From: Nevskia sp.
GTDB taxonomy: Bacteria > Pseudomonadota > Gammaproteobacteria > Nevskiales > Nevskiaceae
Length of the DNA stretch: 64,000 nucleotides
Assembly: GCA_023229645.1 (NCBI GenBank)
Contig: JALNYU010000012.1
Coordinates: forward strand, 62,001-126,000
Reading direction: 5' to 3'
Made by a program: the position numbers and the translations under genes. The notes under the pieces are model-generated. The model had not been told where the DNA came from. It did not search any database and saw only the letters and a program-made list of their open reading frames with translations. How positions within the stretch are numbered: position 1 is the stretch's first letter; the number at the start of each line of letters is the position of its first letter. Of this stretch, positions 42,647 to 52,608 are shown piece after piece.

Positions 42647-44200
42647 TCATATGCGCCGCGCCGCTCGGAAGTGTCGTAGCCGTAAACCGCCGAGCCATAA
42701 CGCAGCGCCATAACCGACCATCGCGCAGGCAATCAACACCGCCATACGCAGCGCTTGCGCCCAGCGATCCAGCTTCAACCAGCTGCCGAGATCGCCCGCC
42801 AGCAGCAGCACAATTGCCGCCAGCACCGCGTTTGCGACCAACAAGCGCAGCGTAAAGCCGCGCCAACCCGGCGCCGGTCGATAAATGCCATCGCGGCGCA
42901 AACGTTGGAATAACAGCAGCGAATTTACCCAAGCGGTGACCGAAGTCGAGATCGCCAAGCCAACGTGAATGCCATCGAAACGATGGTAGCGCGCGATCAG
43001 AAACGTCGCGATGCTGGTACCGATGCCAACCACAAGACCGATGGTCGCGTAACGCACCGGCAGCTTGGTTTCCTGGCGCGCATAAAACCCAGGCACGAGA
43101 ATCTTCACCATCGAAAAACCCATGAACCCAAAGCCGTAGGCGCAGACGACCCAACCGGTCATGCGGACATCGAAATCGCTAAACCGGCCGTGGCCAAACA
43201 GCGTTGCCACCAGCGGCCCCCCGAGCAAAATGAGCCCGAGCGCCGATGGCAGGCCGAGCAGAAGCATCGTGCGCAAGCCCCAGTCCAGCGTATCCGAGAA
43301 TTGCAGCGGCGATTTCTGTACGTGCTGCGCCGACAACGACGGCAGAATCGCAGTGCCAACGGCAATGCTGAAAATGCCGACTGGCAATTCCATCAAGCGG
43401 CTGCCGTAGTTCAGCCAGCTCACGGTGCCGCTACCGATCAACGTCGCGAAACTGGTATTCAGCAGCAGGCTGATCTGTGCGATTGAGGATCCGATCATCA
43501 CCGGAATCATCAGCGCGACGATGCGCCCCACCCGCACATCGCGCCAACCCCAGCGCGGCCACGGCAATAATTTCAGCTGCGCCAGCGCCGGCAGCTGAAA
43601 GGCAAATTGCAGGATGCCAGCGACAAACACCGCATAAGCCAGCACCCGGACCGAACTGGCGTCGATATACGCCGAGGCGATGATGCATAGATTCAAGATC
43701 ACCGGCATGAACGCCGGCACGGCGAAGCGGCCATAGCTATTCAAAATGCTGCCGACCATCGAGGCCAGCGAGATGAACATTAGATACGGGAACGTCCAGC
43801 GCAGCAGATCCGCGCCCAGCGCCTGCTGCGCAGGATCACCATGAAAGCCGGGCGCGAAGGCCCAGACCATCAACGGCGCGGCAAGACAACCAACGAGCGT
43901 AATCAGCGCCAGTACCCCGCCGAGCGTACCCATGACCGCCGCGACGAGGTCACGCACGTCATCGTGGCTTTGCAGCGTCTTGGTCTCGGTAAACACCGGC
44001 ACAAACGCCTGCGAGAACGCGCCTTCGGCGAACATGCGGCGGCCGAGGTTCGGAATCATCTGCGCAATAAAGAAGATATCGAGCTTAGGCCCGGCGCCGA
44101 ACGCGGCGGCCAGGGTCACATCGCGAACCAGGCCGAGAATGCGCGATAGCATCGTCAAGACGCTGACGATGCTCGTTGATTTGAGCAGCGATTTCGACAT
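42647..44200 (-). CDS. murJ: Lipid II flippase MurJ
   Basis: Polytopic inner-membrane protein (517 aa, about 14 helices) of the MOP superfamily, which flips lipid II for peptidoglycan synthesis. The N-terminus SKSLLKSTSIVSVLTMLSRILGLVRD, with its essential Arg, and FFIAQMIPNLGRRMFAEGAFSQAFVPVF are diagnostic. It is the first gene of murJ-ribF-ileS-lspA and diverges from rpsT, the same arrangement as in many gammaproteobacteria. Confidence 0.97.
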   Translation of the reverse strand: MSKSLLKSTSIVSVLTMLSRILGLVRDVTLAAAFGAGPKLDIFFIAQMIPNLGRRMFAEGAFSQAFVPVFTETKTLQSHDDVRDLVAAVMGTLGGVLALITLVGCLAAPLMVWAFAPGFHGDPAQQALGADLLRWTFPYLMFISLASMVGSILNSYGRFAVPAFMPVILNLCIIASAYIDASSVRVLAYAVFVAGILQFAFQLPALAQLKLLPWPRWGWRDVRVGRIVALMIPVMIGSSIAQISLLLNTSFATLIGSGTVSWLNYGSRLMELPVGIFSIAVGTAILPSLSAQHVQKSPLQFSDTLDWGLRTMLLLGLPSALGLILLGGPLVATLFGHGRFSDFDVRMTGWVVCAYGFGFMGFSMVKILVPGFYARQETKLPVRYATIGLVVGIGTSIATFLIARYHRFDGIHVGLAISTSVTAWVNSLLLFQRLRRDGIYRPAPGWRGFTLRLLVANAVLAAIVLLLAGDLGSWLKLDRWAQALRMAVLIACAMVGYGAALWLGGLRLRHFRAARRI

Positions 44201-44390
44201 GGAATCAGAACGCCGTGCGCAGCGGCCGCGGAAATAAGTTATCGAGCCGCATCAGAGGATGATTGGTGCACGGATTGAGATTGACAATAAACGGGTCGGC
44301 AAACATACTATCGCGCTTCACTTTTGTCTGTTTTTTTGTCGCCTATTTTTAGGCTAACCGGCTTCAACCCGATTTCAGGAGTTTTTTAAC

Positions 44391-44654
44391 TTGGCCAACA
44401 CGATTCAAGCGCGGAAGCGCGCACGCCAGTCCGAGCAGCACCGCGAGCGCAATGCCAGCCAGCGCTCGATGATTCGCAGCACCATCAAGAAGGTTGTCGC
44501 TGCCGTCGAAACCAAGAACAAGGCCCAGGCCGAAAGCGCCTACAACGAGATGGTGCCGGTTCTGGATCGCTACGCGAACCGCGGCTTGATCCACAAGAAC
44601 AAGGCTGCGCGTCATAAGAGCCGCCTGGCTGCGCACATTAAAGCGCTCGCCTAA
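44391..44654 (+). CDS. rpsT: 30S ribosomal protein S20 (UUG start)
   Basis: S20, 87 aa, a primary 16S rRNA-binding protein: MANTIQARKRARQSEQHRERNASQRSMIRSTIKK..., the standard sequence. The start codon is TTG at 44391, 7 nt after AGGAG. E. coli rpsT also uses UUG, which there takes part in translational autoregulation. The gene is monocistronic, with a strong terminator 15 bp downstream. Confidence 0.98.
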   Translation: MANTIQARKRARQSEQHRERNASQRSMIRSTIKKVVAAVETKNKAQAESAYNEMVPVLDRYANRGLIHKNKAARHKSRLAAHIKALA

Positions 44655-44669
44655 GTTCTTACGCAGCAC

Positions 44670-44704
44670 AAAAAAAACGCGGCCTTCGGGTCGCGTTTTT
44701 TTTG
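44670..44704. terminator. rpsT terminator
   Basis: An A-rich run, a GC stem (AACGCGGCC/GGTCGCGTT, one mismatch), a TTCG tetraloop and a run of T residues. A textbook intrinsic terminator on the plus strand; the A tract on the other side makes it potentially bidirectional. Confidence 0.96.
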
Positions 44705-44764
44705 GCGTTGCTTTAGGTAATCTGCGAGTAATCGTTAAATGCACAGAGGGTAGCGACCATAAAA

Positions 44765-44797
44765 ATGGCGATGCGGCGTATTTAGCCGCATCGCCAT
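44765..44797 (-). terminator. Terminator of the RND pump operon
   Basis: A perfect 13-bp stem (ATGGCGATGCGGC/GCCGCATCGCCAT) with a 7-nt loop. On the minus strand it is followed by TTTTTA, 29 bp after the end of the RND permease gene. Confidence 0.88.
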
Positions 44798-44825
44798 ACC
44801 GCGTTAAGTCTGCGCAAATATGTCG

Positions 44826-47800
44826 CTATGGCTCGTCGTGCGGCGCCCGCGGCGCTGCCAGCGCGCCGCCACCGGCACCGTGGAACTCATCCGCTTCCGG
44901 CGGCGCATCGTCGGCCTTGTGCCCGAACCAAGCGCTGAAGCGTGCGCCGAGCGCGTGGATATAGGTGTACAGCACCGGCACGACGACCAAGGTCAGCAGC
45001 GTCGACGTAATGATGCCGCCAATCACCGCCCGCCCCATCGGCGCCTGCGTTTCACCACCCTTACCAAGCCCCAACGCCATCGGCAGCATGCCGAATATCA
45101 TCGCCAGCGTGGTCATCAAAATCGGCCGCAGACGCACTTGGCCGGCGCTCAACAGCGCTTCCCGCAGCGTCCTCCCTTCGCGCAGCGCCTGATTGGCGAA
45201 GTCGACCAACAAAATCGCGTTCTTGGTGACCAAGCCCATCAGCATAATAAATCCGATAATACTGAATAGATTCAGCGTTGTACCAGTTACCAACAGCGCG
45301 ATGAAAACACCCGATAACGATAGTGGCAGCGACACCATGATCGCGATCGGCTGTAGGAAGCTGCCAAACTGCGAGGCCAGAATCAGATAGATAAAGATCA
45401 CCGCCAGGCCCAGCGCCGCGAGCGCCGCGCTGCCCGATTCATCGATATTTTCCTGCGCGCCGGCGACGTTGAAACGGTAGCCCGGTGGCAGTTTGGTGTT
45501 CTTGATCAGCTTCTGCACGTCAGCGCCGACATCGCCCGACGGCCGCCCTTCGGCATTCGCGTAGATCGACACCCGACGCTGCAAGTCCTGGCGCTTGATC
45601 TGCTGCGGGCTCGCCGACTCGACGAAACTCACAACCTGCCGCAGTGGCACCAGCCGCGGTGAACCGTCCGGCTGCAACCGCGTGCTGGTGAGCGCGAGTT
45701 CGCCGAGATCGCTAGCGATTTGCCGGTCGCCTTTCGGCAACCGAACGATCACGTCGTAATCCTGGCCATCTGGCCCCAGCCAATGGCTGATTTGATCGCC
45801 GGCGACCAACGGCCGCAGCGCGTTGCCGATGCGGGCGGTCGATAAGCCGAGATCGCTAGCCAGCTCGTTATTAATCCGCACCGAAATGCCCGGATTGGCG
45901 CCTTTCTCGCTGCTTTCGAGATCGGCGATACCCGGAATCTTGGCGATTTCCTTGATCAGGTTCTGGCTGATTTCAGTGAGCTTGTCAGCGTCTGGGCCGA
46001 GCAGGGAAATAAACACCGAGCCGCCGAAACCAACCGACAACGTCATACCGGCAACATTGGCGATGCGGGCCCGGATCAGCTTCTCCATCTCCTTTTGCGA
46101 GCGGCGCGGCGTTTTGTCTTTATCGACCAAACGCAGATTAATGCGCGAGTAGTTCTTGCCTTCGTCAGTGCCGACTTCGGTCGCCACCGTTTCGACTTCC
46201 GGGAATTCTTTCAGAATCGCCTCGACCTGCCGCGTCTTGGCATCCGTGTATTCAAGGCTAGAGCCGAGCGGCGTGTTCAAGCGTAGCGAGATGAAACCCT
46301 CGTCGCCTTCCGGCGTAAATTCGGAGCCAATAAACGGCACCAAAAAGAAGCTGCCGAAGAAGATTAGCGCCGCCAGCCACAACACGATGCCGCGATTACT
46401 GATCGTGCCCCACTGGCGATAATCGAGTGTGCGCAGCGCATGCGTCAGGCCGAACAGTGGAAACCAGACGCGGCGCCGACGCGTGCTTAATGCGCGCTCC
46501 AACAGGCGGCCGTAGACGCCGTGCAGGGCTTCGACGCCGACTTCGATGCGTTCCATCACGCGGCCGAGCCACGGCACGTATTTGAAGCGATTTTTAACCG
46601 GGTCACGCCAAACCGACGACAGCATCGGATCGAGCGTAAAGCTGACGAACAAGCTGACCATCACCGCGACGGCGACGGTGATACCGAACTGGAAGAAATA
46701 GCGGCCGATGATGCCGTTCATGAACGCCACCGGCACGAACACGGCGATGATCGCAAACGTCGTCGCCATGACCGCGAGGCCGATTTCCTGCGTGCCGTCG
46801 AGCGCCGCGCGAACGTGGCTCTTACCCATCGCGAGATGGCGTACGATGTTTTCGCGCACCACAATCGCGTCGTCGATCAACAAACCGATGCACAGGCTCA
46901 GCGCCATTAGCGTCAGGAAGTTCAGCGTGAAGCCGAACGCGTGCAGCGCGATGAACGAGGCGATTACTGAGATCGGCAAGGTCAGGCCGGTGATGATCGT
47001 CGAGCGCCAGGAATGCAGGAACAGGAAGACGATGAAAACCGTCAGCAAGCCGCCTTCAATGATCGTTTCCTTAACCCGCTTCAACGAATCCTTGATGAAA
47101 TCGGAATTCGAGTTGATGACTTTAATTTTCACGTCATCCGGCAAACGCGCCTGTAAATCCTTGATCGCCGCCTGCACGCTGTCACCAACTTCGACGATAT
47201 TGGCGTCCTGCACGCGGAAGATCGATAAACCGATCGCCCGCTTACCATCGACGCGCGAAATCGATGTTTCTTCCGCTTCACCATCGACAACCGAAGCCAC
47301 CTGCTCCAAATAAATCGGCGCACCGGCCTGAGTCGCAACGATGATGCGACCGAACGCCGCCGGCTCCTTGATCTTGCCTTCAACGCGCACCAACTGCTCG
47401 GCCGCGCCGCGACTGATCGAACCCGCCGGCAGATCCTGATTAGAGTCTTGTACCGCAGCAACAACTTGATCAACGCCGACGTGATAACTCTCTAATGCGC
47501 CCGGCTTCAGAAAGATCTGGATCTGCCGCACGGCCGAACCGCTGACCGCAACATTGCCGACGCCCTGTGCATTCTGCAGCCGCTTAACGATAATCTGATC
47601 GACCAGCGTCGAAACTTCCCGCAGCGAGCGCGTTTCCGAATACACCGTGAGATCGATGATCGGCTGCTGATTGGCGTCGTTGTTAGTGCGCGTCACCAGC
47701 GGGTCTTTCGCTTCGCGCGGGAAGCTCGGGCGAATCTGCGCAACTTTATCGCGTACTTCCTGCGCCGCCGTTGCAATATCAACCGTCAATCGGAATTCGA

Positions 47801-48077
47801 TCTGAATAAACGCCAAACCTTCGCGCGCCGTACCGTAGATCCGCTTAACGCCTTCTACGGTGTTGACGACGTTTTCCAGCGGCTTTAGCAAATCGTTTTC
47901 AATCGCTTCGGGTGACGCGCCCGGATAGCTAACCGAGATGCTGACATACGGACTAGAGACATCCGGAAACTGCTCGACCGGCAGCCGGTTATACGAAAAC
48001 ATGCCGAGCACCAGCAACGCCACCATGACCATCGTGGCGAAGACCGGCTGGCTAATACTGGTTTTAGTGATCCACAT
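44826..48077 (-). CDS. RND efflux pump permease (HAE1/AcrB-like)
   Basis: Inner-membrane proton-driven efflux pump of 1083 aa. The N-terminus MWITKTSISQPVFATMVMVALLVLGMFSYNRLPVEQFPDVSSPYVSISVSYPGASPE is typical of the HAE1/MdtBC-like class. The proton-relay Asp pair lies in LCIGLLIDDAIVVREN (around residue 400), and two large periplasmic loops follow the family pattern. The C-terminus has a short acidic/Gly tail. It is transcribed with an upstream membrane-fusion protein gene (55 bp gap). No TolC-type gene is adjacent, so the outer channel must be shared. Substrate not predictable. Confidence 0.94.
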   Translation of the reverse strand: MWITKTSISQPVFATMVMVALLVLGMFSYNRLPVEQFPDVSSPYVSISVSYPGASPEAIENDLLKPLENVVNTVEGVKRIYGTAREGLAFIQIEFRLTVDIATAAQEVRDKVAQIRPSFPREAKDPLVTRTNNDANQQPIIDLTVYSETRSLREVSTLVDQIIVKRLQNAQGVGNVAVSGSAVRQIQIFLKPGALESYHVGVDQVVAAVQDSNQDLPAGSISRGAAEQLVRVEGKIKEPAAFGRIIVATQAGAPIYLEQVASVVDGEAEETSISRVDGKRAIGLSIFRVQDANIVEVGDSVQAAIKDLQARLPDDVKIKVINSNSDFIKDSLKRVKETIIEGGLLTVFIVFLFLHSWRSTIITGLTLPISVIASFIALHAFGFTLNFLTLMALSLCIGLLIDDAIVVRENIVRHLAMGKSHVRAALDGTQEIGLAVMATTFAIIAVFVPVAFMNGIIGRYFFQFGITVAVAVMVSLFVSFTLDPMLSSVWRDPVKNRFKYVPWLGRVMERIEVGVEALHGVYGRLLERALSTRRRRVWFPLFGLTHALRTLDYRQWGTISNRGIVLWLAALIFFGSFFLVPFIGSEFTPEGDEGFISLRLNTPLGSSLEYTDAKTRQVEAILKEFPEVETVATEVGTDEGKNYSRINLRLVDKDKTPRRSQKEMEKLIRARIANVAGMTLSVGFGGSVFISLLGPDADKLTEISQNLIKEIAKIPGIADLESSEKGANPGISVRINNELASDLGLSTARIGNALRPLVAGDQISHWLGPDGQDYDVIVRLPKGDRQIASDLGELALTSTRLQPDGSPRLVPLRQVVSFVESASPQQIKRQDLQRRVSIYANAEGRPSGDVGADVQKLIKNTKLPPGYRFNVAGAQENIDESGSAALAALGLAVIFIYLILASQFGSFLQPIAIMVSLPLSLSGVFIALLVTGTTLNLFSIIGFIMLMGLVTKNAILLVDFANQALREGRTLREALLSAGQVRLRPILMTTLAMIFGMLPMALGLGKGGETQAPMGRAVIGGIITSTLLTLVVVPVLYTYIHALGARFSAWFGHKADDAPPEADEFHGAGGGALAAPRAPHDEP

Positions 48078-48132
48078 CTGCCGATACTCCTGAATTCGCG
48101 ATGCGCAAAACAGCGCCCGCGCGTGGCGGATC

Positions 48133-49335
48133 TTATTTGGCGACGGCGCTGGCGCTGGCCGGCGCGCTATCGGAGGCTTTCATGACGACGATAGTGCCGG
48201 CTTTTAGCGCGTCGATTTTCGCGACGATAATCTCATCGCCGGTTTGCAGGCCCTCACGGACTTCAACCAGACTTTCGTCCTGCGTGTGCAGGCCGAGCGT
48301 CACCGTGTGCCGCACCAGTTTTCCGTCTTCAACCACAAGCACATAGGTCACGCCGCCATCGCTACGAACGGCCGCGACGGGGATTGCCGGCTCCGGTGCA
48401 GTTTTATCGAGCACCAGCTCGCCCTGCGCAAACATGCCGCCGCGCAAGGCACCGTCGGTGTTGTCGACCGCTAAATAGAGTTTGATCGAACGCGACCCTT
48501 CTTCGGTCGTCGGATTAATGCGCTCAACGCGCCCTTCGAACATCCGATCGCCATAACCGCTGACGTGGAAATGACCGCGCTGCCCAACTTTCACCGCGGG
48601 TACTTCCGAAGCTGGCGCCAGCGCCTCCAATTCCAGCCGGCTTAGGTCGACGATCGCCAGCAACGGCGAATCCGGCGAAACTTTCTCACCCGGCTGCGCC
48701 ATACGCTTGGAAACGATGCCGCTGATCGGTGCCCGCACCACGGCATCATCAAGCCCGATCTGCGCCAAACGTGCCTGCGCCTCGGCCGCCCGCACGCTCG
48801 CGGCCGCCGCTTCATACGTGCTGCTCGCCGAATCAAACGCGTTTTTCGAGATGAAATGCTGCTCCAACATCACGCGGTTGTTATCGAGATTGGTTTTCGC
48901 GATCGACAAATCGGCGCGTGCTTTCTCCAACGCAGCCGCTTGGCTGTCGTACTGCGCCTTAAGATTTTTAATATCGATGTGGGCGAGCAAGTCACCGCGC
49001 TTTACGCTCTGGCCTTCGCGCACCGCCATGTCCAAGACTTCGCCGGCTACTTTCGCCTTGACTGTCGTCTGTACCAACGGCAGTAACGAACCCGATAACG
49101 GCAGCGAACGAGAAAGCGCGCGTAATTCCACGCGCGCGACGTCAGCCGACGCCAATTCCAGCGGACCTGTCGCCTCTTTCGCCGTTTTCTCCGGCGTCGC
49201 GGCTGGCTTCTCGCCACCACGATGCATCGCGAACCATAGCCCGCCGAGCACGACGACAACCGCAACGGCGATCAATATCCACCGTGACGAACGCGACGAC
49301 CCACCCGATGCACCCACCTGCTGCATTGCACTCAT
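48133..49335 (-). CDS. RND efflux membrane-fusion (adaptor) protein
   Basis: Periplasmic adaptor, 400 aa. An N-terminal membrane anchor (about residues 19-37, WILIAVAVVVVLGGLWFAM) has no lipobox. The halves of a lipoyl domain (VKAKVAGEVLDMAVREGQSVKRGDLLAHID and DAVVRAPISGIVSKRMAQPGEKV) enclose an alpha-hairpin, followed by beta-barrel and membrane-proximal domains. The start at 49335 sits behind a GGGGGA ribosome site; the open frame extends seven residues further. It forms the pump with the downstream permease. No regulator gene is adjacent. Confidence 0.92.
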   Translation of the reverse strand: MSAMQQVGASGGSSRSSRWILIAVAVVVVLGGLWFAMHRGGEKPAATPEKTAKEATGPLELASADVARVELRALSRSLPLSGSLLPLVQTTVKAKVAGEVLDMAVREGQSVKRGDLLAHIDIKNLKAQYDSQAAALEKARADLSIAKTNLDNNRVMLEQHFISKNAFDSASSTYEAAAASVRAAEAQARLAQIGLDDAVVRAPISGIVSKRMAQPGEKVSPDSPLLAIVDLSRLELEALAPASEVPAVKVGQRGHFHVSGYGDRMFEGRVERINPTTEEGSRSIKLYLAVDNTDGALRGGMFAQGELVLDKTAPEPAIPVAAVRSDGGVTYVLVVEDGKLVRHTVTLGLHTQDESLVEVREGLQTGDEIIVAKIDALKAGTIVVMKASDSAPASASAVAK

Positions 49336-49526
49336 TGTTCCGATCCCCCAGCGCACCTAACGGCACACGGTATAAAAAGTCGTTGGCATCTGCCTATTGG
49401 ATGCGACGCCGATGACATTTGGATGCAAGCCGACGCCGCGGGGTTTAGGCCGGCGGCCAGCCGGAGCCGAGCTGTGCGAAATTGAGGTTTGCGTCAGGCC
49501 GCAGCAAAGGCGGCGCAGGACAATTT

Positions 49527-50654
49527 TTAGAGGCTGAGCACGAGGTTATCGCGATGAATCAGTTCCGGCTCGCCGGGATAGCCAAGCCGCGTCGTGATCT
49601 CGGCGCTGGGCGCACCGACGATGCGCGCCGCTTCCTGCGCGTCGTAATTAACCAAGCCGCGCGCGATTTCGCGGCCATCGCCATCGAGGCACAGCACGAG
49701 ATCACCGCGGACGAAATCGCCGCTGATCTGCTTAACGCCGACCGGCAACAAACTGCGGCCCTGCTCGCGTAGAACTTTCACCGCACCGTCATCCAGCGTT
49801 AGCCGACCGCGCAGCTGCAACTGGCCGGCGATCCAGCGCTTGCGCGATGCCATAACCGTTTGCGCCGGCTTCAACAGCGTGCCGATGCGCTCGCCGCGCG
49901 CGATTTTTAGCAGCGCGTCTGGCGTCCGGCCGTGCGCAATCACCGTCGCCGCGCCGGAGCGCGCCGCCCAATGCGCAGCAGTGAGTTTGGTGCGCATGCC
50001 GCCGCGCCCGAGTTCGCCCTTGGCTTCGCTGGCCATGCCGCCGAGATTGGGATCGGATAATTCAGCCTCCGAAACCAGCTGCGCATTCGGATTGCTGCGC
50101 GGGTCGGCGTCGAATAGGCCTTGCTGGTCGGTCAGAATGACTAACAAATCGGCTTCGACCAAGTTAACCGTCAGCGCGCCGAGCGTATCGTTGTCACCGA
50201 GGCGGATTTCGTCGGTAGCAACGGTGTCGTTCTCATTGACGACCGGCACCACGCCGAGTTCGAGCAAAGTCTTTAGCGTGCCGCGAGCATTCAAATAACG
50301 GCCGCGATCAGAAACGTCATCGTGCGTCAGCAGAATTTGCGCCGCGCGCAGCCCGTGCGTTTCAAACGCTGTTTCATAGGCGCGAACCAAGCCCATTTGG
50401 CCGACCGCCGCCGCCGCCTGCAGGCCGTGCAAATTTGCCGGCCGCTTGCTCAGACCCAGACGCGCCATGCCTTCGGCAACCGCGCCAGACGATACCAAGA
50501 CAATCTGCCGACCTTCAGCGCGTAATGCGGCAATCTGCGCGCACCAGTCGGCGATTGCAGTGCGGTCCAGCCCCTGACCACGCGCGGTCACCAAGGAGCT
50601 ACCCACCTTGATTACCCAGCGGCGACTAGTCGGCAATTGCTCCCGGTTCTTCAT
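49527..50654 (-). CDS. proB: Glutamate 5-kinase
   Basis: First enzyme of proline synthesis, 375 aa: N-terminal amino acid kinase domain (RRWVIKVGSSLVTARGQGLD, VSSGAVAEGM, VVNENDTVATDEIRLGDNDTLGA, LTDQQGLFDADP, GRGGMRTKLTAA) and a C-terminal PUA domain (about residue 285 on). The start is uncertain: the ATG at 50654 overlaps the end of obgE by 29 bp. ATGs at 50660, 50681 and 50687, and a TTG at 50636 (MPTSRRWVIK), are other options. The overlap itself indicates coupling to obgE. Order rplU-rpmA-obgE-proB as in Pseudomonas. Confidence 0.95.
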   Translation of the reverse strand: MKNREQLPTSRRWVIKVGSSLVTARGQGLDRTAIADWCAQIAALRAEGRQIVLVSSGAVAEGMARLGLSKRPANLHGLQAAAAVGQMGLVRAYETAFETHGLRAAQILLTHDDVSDRGRYLNARGTLKTLLELGVVPVVNENDTVATDEIRLGDNDTLGALTVNLVEADLLVILTDQQGLFDADPRSNPNAQLVSEAELSDPNLGGMASEAKGELGRGGMRTKLTAAHWAARSGAATVIAHGRTPDALLKIARGERIGTLLKPAQTVMASRKRWIAGQLQLRGRLTLDDGAVKVLREQGRSLLPVGVKQISGDFVRGDLVLCLDGDGREIARGLVNYDAQEAARIVGAPSAEITTRLGYPGEPELIHRDNLVLSL

Positions 50655-51768
50655 CTGCATCGTCGTCGGCTTGCTCTGCATGTTCATCGTTGCGTTGTTC
50701 TCGGTCCGGTGCCGTATCGGGAAATTCTTGCGGCGTTTCCTCGACCGCTTCCCGCGGCGGCGCGTGCGCCTCAACCCACTCCATCGCATCGCTGCACAGT
50801 GCATCCAGACCGATATGGCCGACGGCTGAAATGCGGTAGCTGCGCCCCTGCCAACCGAGCTGGGCCAATGCGTCGTCGCAAAGCGCATCGGCTTCGTCGC
50901 GCGGCATTAAATCCAATTTGTTGAAAACCAGCCACTGCTCACGACCGGCCAGCTCTTCACTAAATGCCGTAAGTTCAGCGTTAATCGTGTTGATGTGCTC
51001 AACGATATCGCCGCCGTCCGGCGGCAGAATATCAACCATATGCAGCAACAAACGCGTGCGCTGCAAATGTTTCAGGAAGCGAATGCCGAGCCCCGCGCCG
51101 TCTGCCGCGCCTTCGATCAAACCGGGCACATCCACCATAACGAAGCTACGGCTTAGGCCGAGCGAAACCACGCCCGGCTGCGGGTACAAGGTTGTAAACG
51201 GGTAATCAGCGATCTTCGGCCGCGCCGCCGAAACCGCGCTCAGCAGCGTCGATTTTCCCGCGTTCGGCATGCCGAGCAGGCCAACATCGGCCAGCAAGCT
51301 CAATTCCAGCCGCAGGTCGCGCTGCTCGCCCGGCGAACCGGGCGAAGCACGCCGCGGCGCACGGTTGGTGCTGCTCTTAAAGCGCGTATTGCCGAGGCCG
51401 TGAAAGCCACCCGCCGCAAGTTTGATCCGCTGGCCAGAGCGTGTCAGCTCGCCGATCAACTCCTCGGTATCGAGATCAAAAACCTGCGTGCCCAGCGGCA
51501 TCGCTACTTCGATATCGCCGCCGCCGCCGCCGCGGCAATTGGAGCCGGTGCCGTTCTCGCCGCGATGGGCGCGAAAAACACGGTTAAAGCGGAAATCGGC
51601 CAGCGAGTTGAGGTTAACGTCGGCGACGGCATAAACCGATCCGCCATCGCCACCGTCACCGCCATCCGGGCCACCGAACGGAATCGCCCGCTCGCGGCGG
51701 AAGCTGACGCAGCCGTTGCCGCCGTCTCCGGCTTCAACGCGTATGGTGGCTTCATCGACGAACTTCAT
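50626..51768 (-). CDS. obgE: GTPase ObgE/CgtA
   Basis: Essential ribosome-associated GTPase, 380 aa. The glycine-rich Obg domain (FVDEATIRVEAGDGGNGCVSFRRE... GGDGGDGGS) covers residues 1-158. The G domain has GMPNAGKST, DYPFTTLYP, DVPGLIEGA and NKLD. The tail after about 335 is strongly acidic (DREQRNDEHAEQADDDADEEPG), as in gammaproteobacterial ObgE. It lies downstream of rpmA after a terminator, so it has some independent expression, and its end overlaps proB. Confidence 0.97.
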   Translation of the reverse strand: MKFVDEATIRVEAGDGGNGCVSFRRERAIPFGGPDGGDGGDGGSVYAVADVNLNSLADFRFNRVFRAHRGENGTGSNCRGGGGGDIEVAMPLGTQVFDLDTEELIGELTRSGQRIKLAAGGFHGLGNTRFKSSTNRAPRRASPGSPGEQRDLRLELSLLADVGLLGMPNAGKSTLLSAVSAARPKIADYPFTTLYPQPGVVSLGLSRSFVMVDVPGLIEGAADGAGLGIRFLKHLQRTRLLLHMVDILPPDGGDIVEHINTINAELTAFSEELAGREQWLVFNKLDLMPRDEADALCDDALAQLGWQGRSYRISAVGHIGLDALCSDAMEWVEAHAPPREAVEETPQEFPDTAPDREQRNDEHAEQADDDADEEPGAIAD

Positions 51769-51795
51769 GTTTTAAGTCAATCCTGACAGACAAAA

Positions 51796-51822
51796 ATAAG
51801 GCCCCGTCCGGCGGGGCCTTAT
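51796..51822 (-). terminator. Terminator after rplU-rpmA
   Basis: An 11-bp stem ATAAGGCCCCG/CGGGGCCTTAT with a 5-nt loop, followed on the minus strand by TTTTTG. It separates the ribosomal protein pair from obgE. Confidence 0.93.
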
Positions 51823-51839
51823 CGTACCGCTACAGCGTA

Positions 51840-52097
51840 TTAGGCCGTAACGATATTGATGAACGTACGGCCTTTCGGGCCCTTCGTCCGGAATTCAACG
51901 TAGCCGTCCGCCTTCGCGAACAACGTGTGGTCGGTACCGATGCCAACGTTAACGCCCGGGTGATACTGGGTGCCACGCTGACGAACGATGATGTTGCCGG
52001 CCAGTACCGCTTCGCCGCCAAAACGCTTGACGCCGAGCCGCTTGGATTGCGAGTCGCGACCGTTGCGGGTTGATCCGCCTGCCTTCTTATGTGCCAT
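51840..52097 (-). CDS. rpmA: 50S ribosomal protein L27
   Basis: L27, 85 aa. The N-terminus MAHKKAGGSTRNGRDSQSKRLGVKRFGGE is invariant; it reaches the peptidyl-transferase centre. There is no N-terminal extension needing proteolysis as in Firmicutes. Pairs with rplU upstream. Confidence 0.98.
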   Translation of the reverse strand: MAHKKAGGSTRNGRDSQSKRLGVKRFGGEAVLAGNIIVRQRGTQYHPGVNVGIGTDHTLFAKADGYVEFRTKGPKGRTFINIVTA

Positions 52098-52127
52098 TGC
52101 TGTACTCCTGCTGGGAGAGCGTCGCCG

Positions 52128-52442
52128 TTAGGCGCCGACAATCTCGATGATCTTGAGGGCCGTAAAGTTCTGACGGTGACCCTGTTCTTTGTGGTAGTGC
52201 TTACGGCGGCGGTGCTTGATGATGCGGATCTTGTCGCCGCGGCCGTGGGCCACGACTTCCGCTTTCACGACGGCGCCAGCAACGGTCGGCGCACCGACCT
52301 TAACGGTTTCGCCATCGGCGACCATCAGCACTTCGCTAAAGCTGATCGAATCGCCAACGGCGGCTTCGATCGTTTCCACTTTCAGGGACTCGCCCGGTTC
52401 AACCCGGTACTGCTTACCACCAGTTTTGATGACTGCGTACAT
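52128..52442 (-). CDS. rplU: 50S ribosomal protein L21
   Basis: L21, 104 aa, with MYAVIKTGGKQYRVEPGESLKVE and the C-terminal HRRRKHYHKEQGHRQNFTALKIIEI, both highly conserved 23S rRNA-binding segments. First gene of rplU-rpmA. The ispB gene that lies divergently next to rplU in Pseudomonas is replaced here by the sigma/bufferin region. Confidence 0.98.
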   Translation of the reverse strand: MYAVIKTGGKQYRVEPGESLKVETIEAAVGDSISFSEVLMVADGETVKVGAPTVAGAVVKAEVVAHGRGDKIRIIKHRRRKHYHKEQGHRQNFTALKIIEIVGA

Positions 52443-52608
52443 GACCGCTCCAAAAAATAGTGCAACTATCTAGTCGTTTTTGTAAGGCCCTAAGCTGACA
52501 CTGGCTGCGTAAAACGCAAAGGGCCCCGGTGAATTGATAATTTTACGATTATTCAGTCAGCGAGGTCAATTCCGAGCTTTTGCCCCCATTAGCCTAACCG
52601 GGCCGAAT

